From positions 186,001-250,000 of the forward strand of contig CAYXMQ010000002.1 of assembly GCA_964466195.1 (NCBI GenBank): a stretch of 64,000 bases of DNA, read 5' to 3'. Made by a program: the position numbers and the translations under genes. Source of the DNA: PFJX01 sp964466195. GTDB lineage: Bacteria; Pseudomonadota; Gammaproteobacteria; Burkholderiales; Thiobacillaceae. Below the pieces are notes generated by a model, which ran no database searches, was not told the DNA's origin, and saw only the letters and a program-made list of their open reading frames with translations. Below, one piece after another: positions 46,159 through 55,354 of this stretch; position 1 is the stretch's first letter; every line of letters starts with the position of its first letter.

Positions 46159-46941
46159 CTAGAACCCAAGACTTTCCAATAGATCGTCCACTTGTTCCTG
46201 ACTGGTTACCACGTCGCTGCGCCCGGCTGCATTGATGACCGGGCCGTTCAGCAAGCCCGGATCGACGATCTGGCGTTTTTCATCCGGTGTTGTTTCGATC
46301 AGCAGTGCAAGAAGCTGGGTTTCCAGATTCTGCGCCGCCACCAGCACTTTCTTGATGACCTGTCCGGTTAGATCCTGAAAGTCCTGCGCCATGATGATTT
46401 CCATCAGTTGCGCATTGGTCGCCTCGGTTCGCTGCGGCACTTCCTTAAGATAGGTGCGCGTATCGCTTACCAGACCTTTGAACTCGGCGACGCCCAACTG
46501 CTTGTCGAACAGCTTGTCCCACTTTCCGGCCAGATCGGCAGCGGTTTCGCCCAACTGGTTCTGCAAAGGCTGCGCCGCCTCGGCCGCATTCAACGTACGT
46601 TCGGCCGCTTGCGCGGTCATCGCCGAAATGTAGTTGAGGCGGTCCCGGTTATCGGGCATTTCATTCGCCACCTTGGATAACATCTTGTCGTAGCCCAATT
46701 CGCGCAGCATATTGTGCAGACCGCGTGTCATCTGCCCCAATTGCGAGAAGACACGCGCCGAGCTATCGCCGTCGGTTTTAGCCTCTTCATTGCTCACGGC
46801 ATGTGAAATGCTGTCGAACAAACTTTCCAGGTCCGGGGTATCGCCGGCCTCCCCTTTTGGGGCGGCCTTTTCCGGTGCGGGCGCTTGCGTGGAAGCGATA
46901 CTGTCGAACAGGGCTTCAAGGTCTGGGGAGTCACCGCTCAT
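46159..46941 (-). CDS. cheZ: CheY-phosphate phosphatase CheZ, with a repeated N-terminal motif
   Basis: CheZ dephosphorylates CheY-P and shortens tumbles. The 260-residue protein starts at ATG 46941 with AAGGA upstream. The catalytic helix reads MAQDFQDLTGQVIKKV (near residue 185), with the conserved Gln and Asp. The C-terminal tail EQVDDLLESLGF is the CheY-binding peptide. The N-terminus is unusual: it has two similar pieces, SPDLEALFDSIAS and TPDLESLFDSISH. They resemble each other and weakly the CheY-binding tail. Confidence 0.93.
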   Translation of the reverse strand: MSGDSPDLEALFDSIASTQAPAPEKAAPKGEAGDTPDLESLFDSISHAVSNEEAKTDGDSSARVFSQLGQMTRGLHNMLRELGYDKMLSKVANEMPDNRDRLNYISAMTAQAAERTLNAAEAAQPLQNQLGETAADLAGKWDKLFDKQLGVAEFKGLVSDTRTYLKEVPQRTEATNAQLMEIIMAQDFQDLTGQVIKKVLVAAQNLETQLLALLIETTPDEKRQIVDPGLLNGPVINAAGRSDVVTSQEQVDDLLESLGF

Positions 46942-46969
46942 CTTGTTTCCTTGGTGTAGTTGGCCCAAC

Positions 46970-47359
46970 TCACATGCCGAATTTTTCGAAGACCTTGTTC
47001 AGCTTTTCTTCGAGCGTACCGGCTGTGAACGGCTTGACGATATATCCAGAAGCGCCGCTCTGGGCTGCTTCGATAATATTTTCCTTCTTCGCCTCGGCGG
47101 TGATCATCAGCACCGGCAAGTGTTTGAGCGTGGCATCGGCGCGAATGGCTCTAAGCAACTCAATGCCGGTCATGTTGGGCATATTCCAGTCGGTCACGAC
47201 AAACTGGAAATTGCTGCCCTTTAGTTTCTGTAAGGCGGCCACGCCATCCTCCGCCTCATCGACATTGGTGTAACCCAACTCCTTGAGCAAGTTACGCACA
47301 ATCCGTCGCATGGTGGAAAAGTCATCCACCACCAAAATTTTCAAGTTCTTGTCAGCCAT
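46970..47359 (-). CDS. cheY: Chemotaxis response regulator CheY
   Basis: CheY carries the signal from CheA to the flagellar switch. The 129-residue single receiver domain has ILVVDDFSTMRR (acidic pair D12/D13), TDWNMPNMTG with D57, MITAEAKK (Thr switch) and YIVKPFT (Lys). It ends KVFEKFGM, as typical CheY. It lies just upstream of cheZ (28 bases). Confidence 0.96.
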   Translation of the reverse strand: MADKNLKILVVDDFSTMRRIVRNLLKELGYTNVDEAEDGVAALQKLKGSNFQFVVTDWNMPNMTGIELLRAIRADATLKHLPVLMITAEAKKENIIEAAQSGASGYIVKPFTAGTLEEKLNKVFEKFGM

Positions 47360-47406
47360 CGTGGATCCTTATCTATCCTGCAATCGCGGCATTGTAACCA
47401 AGCATG

Positions 47407-48345
47407 TCAACGCTTCAGGAAAGCCAGCAGTGTATCTGCCAGCACTGCAGGATCGAATTTCGCGACATAGGCATCAACGCCGACCTGTTGCCCCATCGTG
47501 CGATTAGCGTCCGACGAAAGCGACGAGTGCATGACCACTGGAATGCCGGCAAAACGCATGTCCGACTTGATATTGCGGGTCAACACATAACCATCCATTT
47601 CCGGCATTTCCGCGTCGACCAGAATCAACTGGATCTGGTTCTTCAGCGGCGCTTGCTCAGAAGTCACGCGATTGGCCATGCCGGTCAGCTTGTTCCAGGC
47701 TTCCAGGCCATCGCATGACTGGATGTATTTCACGCCCAGCTTATCCAGAACCGAGATGATCTCCTTGCGCGCCACGGCCGAATCGTCGGCAAAGAACACC
47801 GTTACCTCGCGCCCGACTTCGATGGTGGGCAAATTCGGCACCGGCTTCTCGCCCAACACCTCTACCAGCACCCGCTCCACATCCAATATGGAAATCAGGC
47901 GACCGTCATCCAGTTCGGTGATCGCGGTAATCATGCCGTCCTGACCGGCCAGCATGTTTTCCGGCGGTTTCACCTTGTCCCAGTCAACACGAATGATGCG
48001 GTCGACATCCTGTACCAGAAAACCCTGGGTATGGCGTGAGAATTCCGTCACGATCATGGTCTCGCCCACCCCTTTGGGGGCATCCTCCAGCTTGATGAAG
48101 TACGCCAGGGAAATGACCGGAATAATGCTGCCGCGCAGGGAAATGACACCTTCGACACCCACCGGCATATTGGGAGTCATCGTTATCGGCGGCGTCGGCG
48201 AAACCTCGCGCACCTTAAAGACGTTGATGCCGAAAGTCTCGTGCGTTCCCAAGGAAAACAACAACAGTTCCATCTTGTTGGAGCCGGCCAGTTTTGTGCG
48301 GCCATCGACCGCATCCAGCAACTTGTTGGGTTCTAACGAATTCAT
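47407..48345 (-). CDS. cheV: CheV-type coupling protein (CheW + receiver), copy 1
   Basis: CheV couples receptors to CheA and carries a regulatory receiver domain. The CheW-like half reads MELLLFSLGTHETFGINVFKVREV and GFLVQDVDRIIRVDWDKVKPPENML. The receiver half shows LVDAEMPEMDGYVLTRNIK with the phospho-Asp. The chosen ATG (48345; 312 residues) has AAGGGGA about 10 bases upstream; the ATG at 48354 is too close to it. The paralogue at 48.36-49.30 kb lies directly upstream. Confidence 0.92.
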   Translation of the reverse strand: MNSLEPNKLLDAVDGRTKLAGSNKMELLLFSLGTHETFGINVFKVREVSPTPPITMTPNMPVGVEGVISLRGSIIPVISLAYFIKLEDAPKGVGETMIVTEFSRHTQGFLVQDVDRIIRVDWDKVKPPENMLAGQDGMITAITELDDGRLISILDVERVLVEVLGEKPVPNLPTIEVGREVTVFFADDSAVARKEIISVLDKLGVKYIQSCDGLEAWNKLTGMANRVTSEQAPLKNQIQLILVDAEMPEMDGYVLTRNIKSDMRFAGIPVVMHSSLSSDANRTMGQQVGVDAYVAKFDPAVLADTLLAFLKR

Positions 48346-48359
48346 GACGTGCATTCCCC

Positions 48360-49301
48360 TTATTTGATCATGCGGCTCAGCGCTTCAGCCAAGCGGTGCG
48401 GCTCGAACTTAGGCACATATTCGTCAACTCCGACCGACAAACCAAGCTGCTTGTTGGCGTCGGATGAAAGCGAGGAGTGCATCAGAACCGGGATGCCGGC
48501 AAAGCGGGGGTCAGATTTGATGTTCTTGGTCAACACATAGCCATCCATTTCCGGCATTTCCACATCGGTCAGCACCAATTGCAGGAAATCGCTAACCGGT
48601 CGGCCGGCAACTTCGGCCTGAGCCGCGATCTTCTGAAGTTCATCCCAGCCCTGGCGACCGTTGATTGCACCGATGCCGTTGACATGGAGCACCTCCAGCG
48701 TCTTTTCGATCTGCTTGCGCGCGACCGAAGAATCATCGGCGAAAAACACCGTCCGGTTCGGTTTATCAAGCGGCTGCAGGCTGGCGAAAAGGTGGCTATC
48801 GTCAATCTGGGAAGTGTCGGCAAGGATTTTCTCGACATCCAGCATCATCACCAGGCGGGTATCCTTCAACTCCGTCACGGCGGTCACCAGACCGCCCATG
48901 CGGGCGGTCAGCATGCTCGGCGGCACCTTCATCTCCGACCAATCCAGACGCAGGATGGTATCCACTTCGCCGACCAGGAACCCCTGGGTATGACGGTTGT
49001 ATTCAGTCACGATCATGATCGCCGGCGGAGCATCCGTGGAAATGCCGATGTACTTGGCCAAATCGACGACAGGCACCAACACGCCGCGCAAACTGACCAT
49101 GCCTTCAACCGCAGAGGGCATGTCCGGCGCACGAGTGATTTCCGGGATGCGCATCACTTCGCGCACTTTGAAAACATTGATGCCGAAAGTCTCCTTGCGG
49201 CCGGTGTTGACATCCGTACCCAACGTAAAGAGCAAAATCTCCAGCTTGTTCGCCCCCGCGAGCTTGGTACGCGCATCAATACGTCTAAGCAGATCCGACA
49301 T
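48360..49301 (-). CDS. cheV: CheV-type coupling protein (CheW + receiver), copy 2
   Basis: A 313-residue CheV paralogue, the first gene after the sigma-28 promoter. CheW-like start: KLEILLFTLGTDVNTGRKETFGINVFKVREVM, with an added DVNTGRK stretch absent from copy 1. The receiver shows VLTDVEMPEMDGYVLTKNIK and MHSSLSSDANKQLGLSVG. GAGGT precedes the ATG. The two copies may pair with different receptors or tune adaptation. Confidence 0.92.
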   Translation of the reverse strand: MSDLLRRIDARTKLAGANKLEILLFTLGTDVNTGRKETFGINVFKVREVMRIPEITRAPDMPSAVEGMVSLRGVLVPVVDLAKYIGISTDAPPAIMIVTEYNRHTQGFLVGEVDTILRLDWSEMKVPPSMLTARMGGLVTAVTELKDTRLVMMLDVEKILADTSQIDDSHLFASLQPLDKPNRTVFFADDSSVARKQIEKTLEVLHVNGIGAINGRQGWDELQKIAAQAEVAGRPVSDFLQLVLTDVEMPEMDGYVLTKNIKSDPRFAGIPVLMHSSLSSDANKQLGLSVGVDEYVPKFEPHRLAEALSRMIK

Positions 49302-49360
49302 AGTTACCTCAGTTATTCATGCGGCCTATTTGAACAAGCCGCCGGGTTTCGACAGTCGCA

Positions 49361-49387
49361 GTATCGGCTGCCGTTAAAAAAACTTTA
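49361..49387 (-). promoter_or_regulatory. Sigma-28 (FliA) promoter of the che operon
   Basis: Minus strand TAAAGTTT, 11 bases, GCCGATAC matches the FliA consensus TAAAGTTT-N11-GCCGATAA at 15 of 16 positions. A transcription start near 49353 would leave about a 52-base leader before the cheV ATG. This places cheV-cheV-cheY-cheZ-cheA-HDOD in the late flagellar class. Confidence 0.92.
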
Positions 49388-49415
49388 GGGGTCGATGGTT
49401 TAATATCCGCCATCG

Positions 49416-50273
49416 ATGCCCGCCCTCACTGCCATGACTGCTGTCAACCCCGAGGACGCAGAACTGCGACAGGCCTTTGCGCTGTTCAGCGAAACCTCCG
49501 AGAAACTAGCCGGCGCCTATCTGGAACTGCAGAGCCAAGTCGCTCGCCTGACCAGCGAACTGACTGCAGCCAATGGCGAACTGGCCCGGCGGGAACGTCT
49601 TTCCGCACTGGGTGAAATGGCCGCTCAGGTCGCCCATCAGATTCGCACGCCGCTGGCGACTGCGTTGCTCTACACCGGCAACCTGACGCGTCCTCAACTC
49701 AGCGAGGCCGACCGCATCCGCTTTGCGGAGAAAACGCGCGCCAGGCTGCTCTACCTGGAGCGTCTGATTCAGGACATGCTGCTGTTCGTAAAAGGCGCCC
49801 AATTGGCTGCAACGTCATTTTCACTGGCCACGTTATTCGAGGAAATCGCCCACACCCTGGAGCCGCATGCCAGCGCCCGCAACGTCTCGCTGCACCTGAC
49901 CGAAATTGTCCCCGAGCTACACTTGACGGGTGATCGCCAAGCCATCGCCGGCGCGCTGATCAATCTACTTGAAAACGCATTACAAGCCTCATCGCCAGGC
50001 GGCGCGATCGAATTGATTTTTTCCGGCCAGGGCAGCCCGTTCGCTGCTTTCCAGGTCAGTGACAGCGGCGCCGGCATCCCGCAAGGTGCGCGCGAACGCC
50101 TGTTCGAACCCTTCTTCACCACGCGCGGCGAAGGCAGCGGCCTCGGCCTGGCCATCGTGCGGCAAGTCGCCGAAGCCCATGGCGGCTGGGTAGAATGGGC
50201 GCCCAGAAACGGCGGCGGCAGCACCTTCACGCTCTACCTGCCATTTGCCGGACAGGGACGGCACGATGCCTGA
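49416..50273 (+). CDS. fleS: Flagellar sensor histidine kinase FleS/FlrB-like
   Basis: A soluble 285-residue histidine kinase with no membrane span, as in FleS/FlrB. A coiled stretch precedes the H-box (AAQVAHQIRTPLATALLYTGNL, His near residue 74). The kinase domain shows NLLENALQAS, DSGAGIP, FFTTRGEGSGLGLAIVR. It should phosphorylate the regulator encoded next, whose start overlaps its stop. ATG 49416 lacks a clear ribosome site; ATG 49434 is an alternative. Confidence 0.88.
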   Translation: MPALTAMTAVNPEDAELRQAFALFSETSEKLAGAYLELQSQVARLTSELTAANGELARRERLSALGEMAAQVAHQIRTPLATALLYTGNLTRPQLSEADRIRFAEKTRARLLYLERLIQDMLLFVKGAQLAATSFSLATLFEEIAHTLEPHASARNVSLHLTEIVPELHLTGDRQAIAGALINLLENALQASSPGGAIELIFSGQGSPFAAFQVSDSGAGIPQGARERLFEPFFTTRGEGSGLGLAIVRQVAEAHGGWVEWAPRNGGGSTFTLYLPFAGQGRHDA

Positions 50274-51615
50274 CGCGTTGCCGATACTGGTCGTCGAAGA
50301 TGATCCCGCATTGCGCGAGGCGTTGAGCGACACACTGGAAATGGCGGGATACCACGCAATTTCAAGCGAAGCGGCAGAACAGGCCCTGGCATGGCTCGAC
50401 CACGACACCCCCGGCCTCGTGCTGACCGACGTGCAAATGCCCGGCATGGATGGCCACGCGCTCTTGCGCACGTTGAAACTGCGCCACCCGGAAATCCCGG
50501 TGATCCTGATGACCGCGTATGGCCAGATTGAGCGTGCAGTGCAAGCCATGCGCGATGGCGCATCCGACTATCTGCCGAAACCCTTTGAACCGGACAAGCT
50601 GCTGGCGACCGTGGCGCGGCACTTCCGCCAACCGGGCGACACCACTGCAGCCGGCATGGTGGCGCACGATCCCGCCAGCCTGGCCTTGCTGGAACTGGCG
50701 CGACGGGTAGCCGCCAGCGAGGCCACCATCCTGCTCACCGGCGAATCCGGTGTCGGCAAAGAGGTTTATGCACGCTACATCCATCAACACTCGATGCGCG
50801 CAAAAGGACCTTTCGTTGCGCTGAACTGCGCGGCCATTCCGGAAAACCTGCTTGAATCGGTATTGTTTGGCCACGAAAAGGGCGCTTTTACGGGAGCGAC
50901 CGCGGCGCAAAGCGGGAAATTCGAGCAAGCCAATGGGGGCGTGTTGTTGCTGGATGAGATTTCGGAACTGCCGCTCAACCTGCAAGCCAAGCTGCTGCGC
51001 GTGCTACAGGAGCGAGAAGTCGAGCGCGTAGGCGGACGCACGTTGCTGACCCTCGATGTACGCGTCATCGCCACGACCAACCGCGATCTCACCACCTGGG
51101 TGGCCGAAGGCCGTTTTCGCGACGACCTGTATTACCGTTTAAACGTATTTCCACTCGAAATCCCCCCTTTGCGCCAACGTCCGGCAGATATTCCTGCCTT
51201 GGCGAATCACTTCCTGAAGTGCCATGAAAACATTGCCGGCAGAAGCGGCTTTTCCTTTACTGGCGCGGCCTTGGCCGAATTGACTGGGTATGACTGGCCC
51301 GGTAACATCCGCGAGCTGGGTAACGTCGTGCAACGTGCAATGATCCTCGCGTCGGGCGCGAAAATCGGACCGGAGCATTTGATGTTGCCGGATGCTTCAA
51401 ACCGGTTGGCGCATGCGCCCGTACGATCTTCAGGTGGCCAGATTGAATCGGGTCTCAAGGATATTGAACGGGACACCATCCTGAGCACTTTGCAGCGAAT
51501 GCAGGGTTCTCGGCGTAAAACGGCGGAAGCGCTGGCGATGAGCGAGCGGACATTGCGCCATAGGCTCAAGCAATACCGCGAAGCAGGCTTTCTGGATGGA
51601 GACGACCTCCTATAA
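50266..51615 (+). CDS. fleR: Sigma-54-dependent flagellar response regulator FleR/FlrC-like
   Basis: A 449-residue three-domain activator. The receiver shows VVEDDPALREAL and TDVQMPGMDG with phospho-Asp D55. The AAA+ core shows GESGVGKEVYARYIH, the sigma-54-contacting GAFTGA and LLDEISELPL. A Fis-type helix-turn-helix follows (SRRKTAEALAMSERTLRHRLKQ). It should activate sigma-54 promoters of the middle flagellar genes. It overlaps fleS by 8 bases and fliE follows 21 bases after its stop. Confidence 0.92.
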   Translation: MPDALPILVVEDDPALREALSDTLEMAGYHAISSEAAEQALAWLDHDTPGLVLTDVQMPGMDGHALLRTLKLRHPEIPVILMTAYGQIERAVQAMRDGASDYLPKPFEPDKLLATVARHFRQPGDTTAAGMVAHDPASLALLELARRVAASEATILLTGESGVGKEVYARYIHQHSMRAKGPFVALNCAAIPENLLESVLFGHEKGAFTGATAAQSGKFEQANGGVLLLDEISELPLNLQAKLLRVLQEREVERVGGRTLLTLDVRVIATTNRDLTTWVAEGRFRDDLYYRLNVFPLEIPPLRQRPADIPALANHFLKCHENIAGRSGFSFTGAALAELTGYDWPGNIRELGNVVQRAMILASGAKIGPEHLMLPDASNRLAHAPVRSSGGQIESGLKDIERDTILSTLQRMQGSRRKTAEALAMSERTLRHRLKQYREAGFLDGDDLL

Positions 51616-51636
51616 TGAGTCGCAGGAGGCAAGACG

Positions 51637-51951
51637 ATGAGCAATATCGATCTGATGGTGAACCAGCTGCGTGCCGTTGCGGCACAGGCCTCGGTCGCTC
51701 CTGTATCCCAGCCCAAAGATGCGCCGGCGCTCGACTTTTCGGCCATGCTCAAATCCGCCATCGACGAAGTCAATGGCGCCCAGGTGGATGCCAAGCAATT
51801 GACCAGCCAGTTCGAAACCGGCGCCCCCGACGTCAACCTACAGGACGTTGTCCTGTCACTGCAAAAAGCCAGTCTGTCCTTTCAGACCATGGTTCAGGTA
51901 CGCAACAAACTGGTAACCGCGTATCAAGAAGTCATGAGCATGCAGGTCTGA
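51637..51951 (+). CDS. fliE: Flagellar hook-basal body protein FliE
   Basis: FliE joins the MS ring to the rod. The 104-residue protein shows the conserved DFSAMLKSAIDEVNGAQ, and the C-terminal LSFQTMVQVRNKLVTAYQEVMSMQV. CAGGAGG is a strong ribosome site. It is followed by fliF after 17 bases. Confidence 0.95.
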   Translation: MSNIDLMVNQLRAVAAQASVAPVSQPKDAPALDFSAMLKSAIDEVNGAQVDAKQLTSQFETGAPDVNLQDVVLSLQKASLSFQTMVQVRNKLVTAYQEVMSMQV

Positions 51952-51968
51952 TCAGGCACGGTTGACGG

Positions 51969-53621
51969 ATGGCCGCACAGCCTCAGCAATTACTCTCCAA
52001 CTTCGCCTTACGCTTCAACGAGCTCCCCGCCCCCCGCAAGATGGGTCTGGCGGCGGCCTTAGCGGCGTCGATTGCGCTCGTCGTCGGATTGCTGCTGTGG
52101 TCCAGCTCGCCTGATTACAAAGTCCTTTTTTCCAATCTTTCGGAACGGGATGCCGGCAGCATCAGCAACACGCTGCAACAGATGAATGCGCCTTACAAAA
52201 CCGAGGCGGGCGGCACGCTGCTGGTGCCGGCCGATCAGGTCTATGATCTGCGCTTCAAGCTCGCGGCGCAGGGCCTGCCCAAGGGCGGGGCGGTCGGCTT
52301 CGAGTTGATGGATTCCGCCAAACTGGGCATGACCCAGTTTCAGGAACAGGTCGCCTTCCAGCGCGGCATGGAAGGCGAACTCGCCCGTACCGTACAAGCG
52401 CTGGCCCCGGTCGAGTCGGCGCGGGTGCATCTGGCGATACCCAAACCCTCGGTATTCATCCGCGACAAACAGATGCCTTCCGCCTCGGTGCTGGTCAATC
52501 TGCATCCAGGTCGCGCGCTTGACCCGGGTCAGGTGCAGTCCATCGTGCATCTGGTTTCCAGCAGCGTGCCGGAACTCTCGCCCAACAACGTCACGGTCGT
52601 GGATCAGGCCGGCAATCTGCTCACCAACAAGAGCGACAGCCAGTCCGCGCAAGGCCTCAACGCCAGCCAGCTGGATTACATTCGGCAAATGGAGGGCTAT
52701 TACGCGCAGCGCATCGAAGCGATCGTTTCGCCCATCGTCGGCACAGGCAATGTCAAAGCCGAAGTGCGCGCCGATCTCGACTTCTCCGTGTCCGAAGCCA
52801 CCAGCGAATCCTACAAACCCAATCCCACTCCGGATGCTCAGGCCATACGCAGCCAGCAAACGGTCGAAGACATCAATTCAGCCGGCAATCAGGCGCAGGG
52901 CGTTCCCGGCGCGCTCACCAACCAGCCGCCCGGCCCCGCCACCGCCCCCCTCAATGCGCCGCCGGGCGCTAATGCCGGACCCAATGTCGGCGCCGGACAA
53001 GCCGCAGGCGGCAATTCCAGCCGCAAGGAAAACACCACCAATTTCGAACTGGACAAGACCATTCGCCATACCAAAGAGCCGCTTGGGCGGGTCAAGCGCC
53101 TTTCGGTCGCCGTGGTCGTCAATTACAAGGCCGGCGCCAAGGATGAGGCCGGGGTGACCGCCAAACCGACGCCACTCACGCCGGCCGAGCTGACTCAAAT
53201 CAACAACCTGGTCAAAGAGTCAATGGGCTACAGCCAGCAACGTGGCGACACCGTCAATGTCGTCAACGCCGCCTTCACCGACAGCAAAGTCGAGCTGGAT
53301 ATCCCGCTCTGGAAAGACCCCGACAACGTTTCCATGGCCAAAACGCTGCTGAAGAACCTGCTCATTTTCGGCCTCGCCTTCTATCTGGTCTTTGGCGTCC
53401 TGCGTCCGATCTTGCGTGACATGGTCAAACCGCCCGAGCCGGAAGAGTCGCCCCTGGGTGAAGCCGGCGAATACGGCGAAGGCGGTCTGGCCGGCGGGCA
53501 TGGCGAAGGCCGTGCGCCAGTGGACGGCTATGCCGAAATCCTGGCCAAAGTCCGCGAGTTCGCCAAGGCTGACCCGAAAGTCACGGCGGATATCGTCAAG
53601 GAATGGATGGCCAAGGAATGA
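51969..53621 (+). CDS. fliF: Flagellar MS-ring protein FliF
   Basis: FliF builds the membrane MS ring on which the flagellum assembles. The 550-residue protein has N- and C-terminal membrane spans (near residues 25-45 and 457-477). The periplasmic domains show NLSERDAGSISNTLQQMNAPYK, VESARVHLAIPKPSVFIRD and a Pro/Gly-rich loop (near 300-350). The cytoplasmic C-terminus, ADPKVTADIVKEWMAKE, binds FliG. Its stop overlaps the fliG start by four bases. Confidence 0.96.
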   Translation: MAAQPQQLLSNFALRFNELPAPRKMGLAAALAASIALVVGLLLWSSSPDYKVLFSNLSERDAGSISNTLQQMNAPYKTEAGGTLLVPADQVYDLRFKLAAQGLPKGGAVGFELMDSAKLGMTQFQEQVAFQRGMEGELARTVQALAPVESARVHLAIPKPSVFIRDKQMPSASVLVNLHPGRALDPGQVQSIVHLVSSSVPELSPNNVTVVDQAGNLLTNKSDSQSAQGLNASQLDYIRQMEGYYAQRIEAIVSPIVGTGNVKAEVRADLDFSVSEATSESYKPNPTPDAQAIRSQQTVEDINSAGNQAQGVPGALTNQPPGPATAPLNAPPGANAGPNVGAGQAAGGNSSRKENTTNFELDKTIRHTKEPLGRVKRLSVAVVVNYKAGAKDEAGVTAKPTPLTPAELTQINNLVKESMGYSQQRGDTVNVVNAAFTDSKVELDIPLWKDPDNVSMAKTLLKNLLIFGLAFYLVFGVLRPILRDMVKPPEPEESPLGEAGEYGEGGLAGGHGEGRAPVDGYAEILAKVREFAKADPKVTADIVKEWMAKE

Positions 53622-54616
53622 GCGACGAAAGCGTCAACAAATGCGCCGTGCTGATGCTGGCGCTCGGCCACGATGAGGCGGCTGAGGTTTTCAAGTATCT
53701 GGGCCCGAAAGAAGTTCAGAAGCTCGGCTCGGCGATGGCTTCGGTGGGCAATATCAGCAAAGAGGGCATCCAAGCCGTCTTGCAGGCGTTCCACGATGAA
53801 ACTGTAGGCCGCATCAGCCTGGCCGACTCGGATGAATACATTCGTTCCGTGCTCAAGAAGGCGCTCGGCGACGACAAGGCGGCGCACCTGATCGACCGCA
53901 TCCTGCAGGGCAATGAAAGCGCCGGCATTGAAAGTCTGAAATGGCTGGATTCGGCCAGCGTCGCGGACATGATCCGCAACGAACATCCGCAGATCATCGC
54001 CACCATCATGGTGCACCTGGAGCGTGACCACGCCAGTGAAATCCTCAACCTGCTGTCTGAGCGCTTGCGCAACGATGTCATGGTGCGCATCGCCACGCTG
54101 GAAGGCGTGCAGCCAATGGCGATGCGCGAACTCAATGAAGTCCTGACCCAGTTGTTGTCCGGCGGTGAAATCACCAAGAAGAGCTCGTTTGGCGGCGTCA
54201 AGGCGGCGGCCGACATCCTCAACTTCATGGGCGGTGCGGTCGAAGCCTCCGTGCTGGCCAACATCCGCGAACACGACGCCGATCTCGCCCAGAAAATTCA
54301 GGATCAGATGTTCACCTTCGACAACATCCTCGGACTCGACGACCGTTCGGTCCAGCTCCTGCTGCGCGAAGTGCAATCCGAAACGCTCATCGTCGCCCTC
54401 AAAGGCACTTCGCAAGAACTGCGCGATCTCATCTTCAAAAACATGTCCAGCCGCGCCGCCGAAGCCCTCAAGGAAGACCTGGAGGCGAAAGGCGCCGTGC
54501 GGCTATCCGAAGTCGAGGCCGAACAGAAGGAAATTCTCAAGATCGTGCGCAAACTGGTCGACGAAGGCCAGATCGTGTTGGGCGGCAAGGGCGGCGACGA
54601 GGCCCTGGTCGGGTAA
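53618..54616 (+). CDS. fliG: Flagellar motor switch protein FliG
   Basis: FliG links the MS ring to the rotor and transmits torque. The 332-residue protein starts at ATG 53618 (ATGA overlap with fliF). It shows CAVLMLALGHDEAAEVFKYL, the EHPQIIATIMVHLERDHASEIL middle domain and the torque-helix region LLLREVQSETLIVALKGTSQELRDLI near residues 240-270, with charged residues. Length is normal. Confidence 0.96.
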   Translation: MSDESVNKCAVLMLALGHDEAAEVFKYLGPKEVQKLGSAMASVGNISKEGIQAVLQAFHDETVGRISLADSDEYIRSVLKKALGDDKAAHLIDRILQGNESAGIESLKWLDSASVADMIRNEHPQIIATIMVHLERDHASEILNLLSERLRNDVMVRIATLEGVQPMAMRELNEVLTQLLSGGEITKKSSFGGVKAAADILNFMGGAVEASVLANIREHDADLAQKIQDQMFTFDNILGLDDRSVQLLLREVQSETLIVALKGTSQELRDLIFKNMSSRAAEALKEDLEAKGAVRLSEVEAEQKEILKIVRKLVDEGQIVLGGKGGDEALVG

Positions 54617-54664
54617 GACGGCAACAATACCCGCCCGCTTCGCCACCTGCCCTATCATCCGGCC

Positions 54665-55354
54665 ATGTCCAAGGTCATCCCCAAAGAGCAGCTCACCGCT
54701 TACCAGCGCTGGGAACTCGCCACGTTCGACGATGCCGGCGCGCCACCCACCCAGGCGCAACTTCACGCAAGCGCCTCCGAAACCCCGCCGGCCGAACCGC
54801 CAGAAGCGCAAGTCGTGTTGCCCACGGCCGAGGAAATCGAGGCGCTCCATCAAGAAGCCTGGCAGGAAGGTTATCGACTCGGCCTTGAGGAAGGCCGCAA
54901 AGCCGGCCTGCTTGCCGGCCAGGCCGAAGCGGAACGCTATGCAGCAGAGTTGCGTGCGCTGGCTACCGCGCTCGAAGCGGGGCAACTGTGCCAAGACCAG
55001 GAAGTCGCCCGCGAAGTGCTCGAACTGTCCCTGGTCATGGCCAGGCAGATTCTGCGCAGCGCGCTCAAGATCAGGCCCGAGCTTCTGCTGGATGCGATCA
55101 GCGAAGCCCTGAAAACCCTGCCCGCACTGAATGGGCATCACAAGATCGTCACGCATCCCGACAGTGCGCAAATCGTGCGCGACTGGCTAGCGCATGAGCA
55201 TGGCCATCTATCCTGGAAAGTCGTTGAAGACGTGCAAATGGAACTCGGCGACTTCCGCTTTGAAAGCGCGTACAGCGAGCTTGACGGCAGAATCCGGACG
55301 CGCTGGGTCGAACTGAGCAGCTGCCTGGGGGCCGATGCATCGTGGTTGATCTGA
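54665..55354 (+). CDS. fliH: Flagellar assembly protein FliH
   Basis: FliH regulates the export ATPase FliI. The 229-residue protein starts IPKEQLTAYQRWELATFD and has the helical EGYRLGLEEGRKAGLLAG repeats (GxxxG-type) typical of FliH. The C-terminal domain shows LELSLVMARQILRSALKIRPELLLDAI. It begins 48 bases after fliG and overlaps fliI by 13 bases. Confidence 0.9.
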   Translation: MSKVIPKEQLTAYQRWELATFDDAGAPPTQAQLHASASETPPAEPPEAQVVLPTAEEIEALHQEAWQEGYRLGLEEGRKAGLLAGQAEAERYAAELRALATALEAGQLCQDQEVAREVLELSLVMARQILRSALKIRPELLLDAISEALKTLPALNGHHKIVTHPDSAQIVRDWLAHEHGHLSWKVVEDVQMELGDFRFESAYSELDGRIRTRWVELSSCLGADASWLI

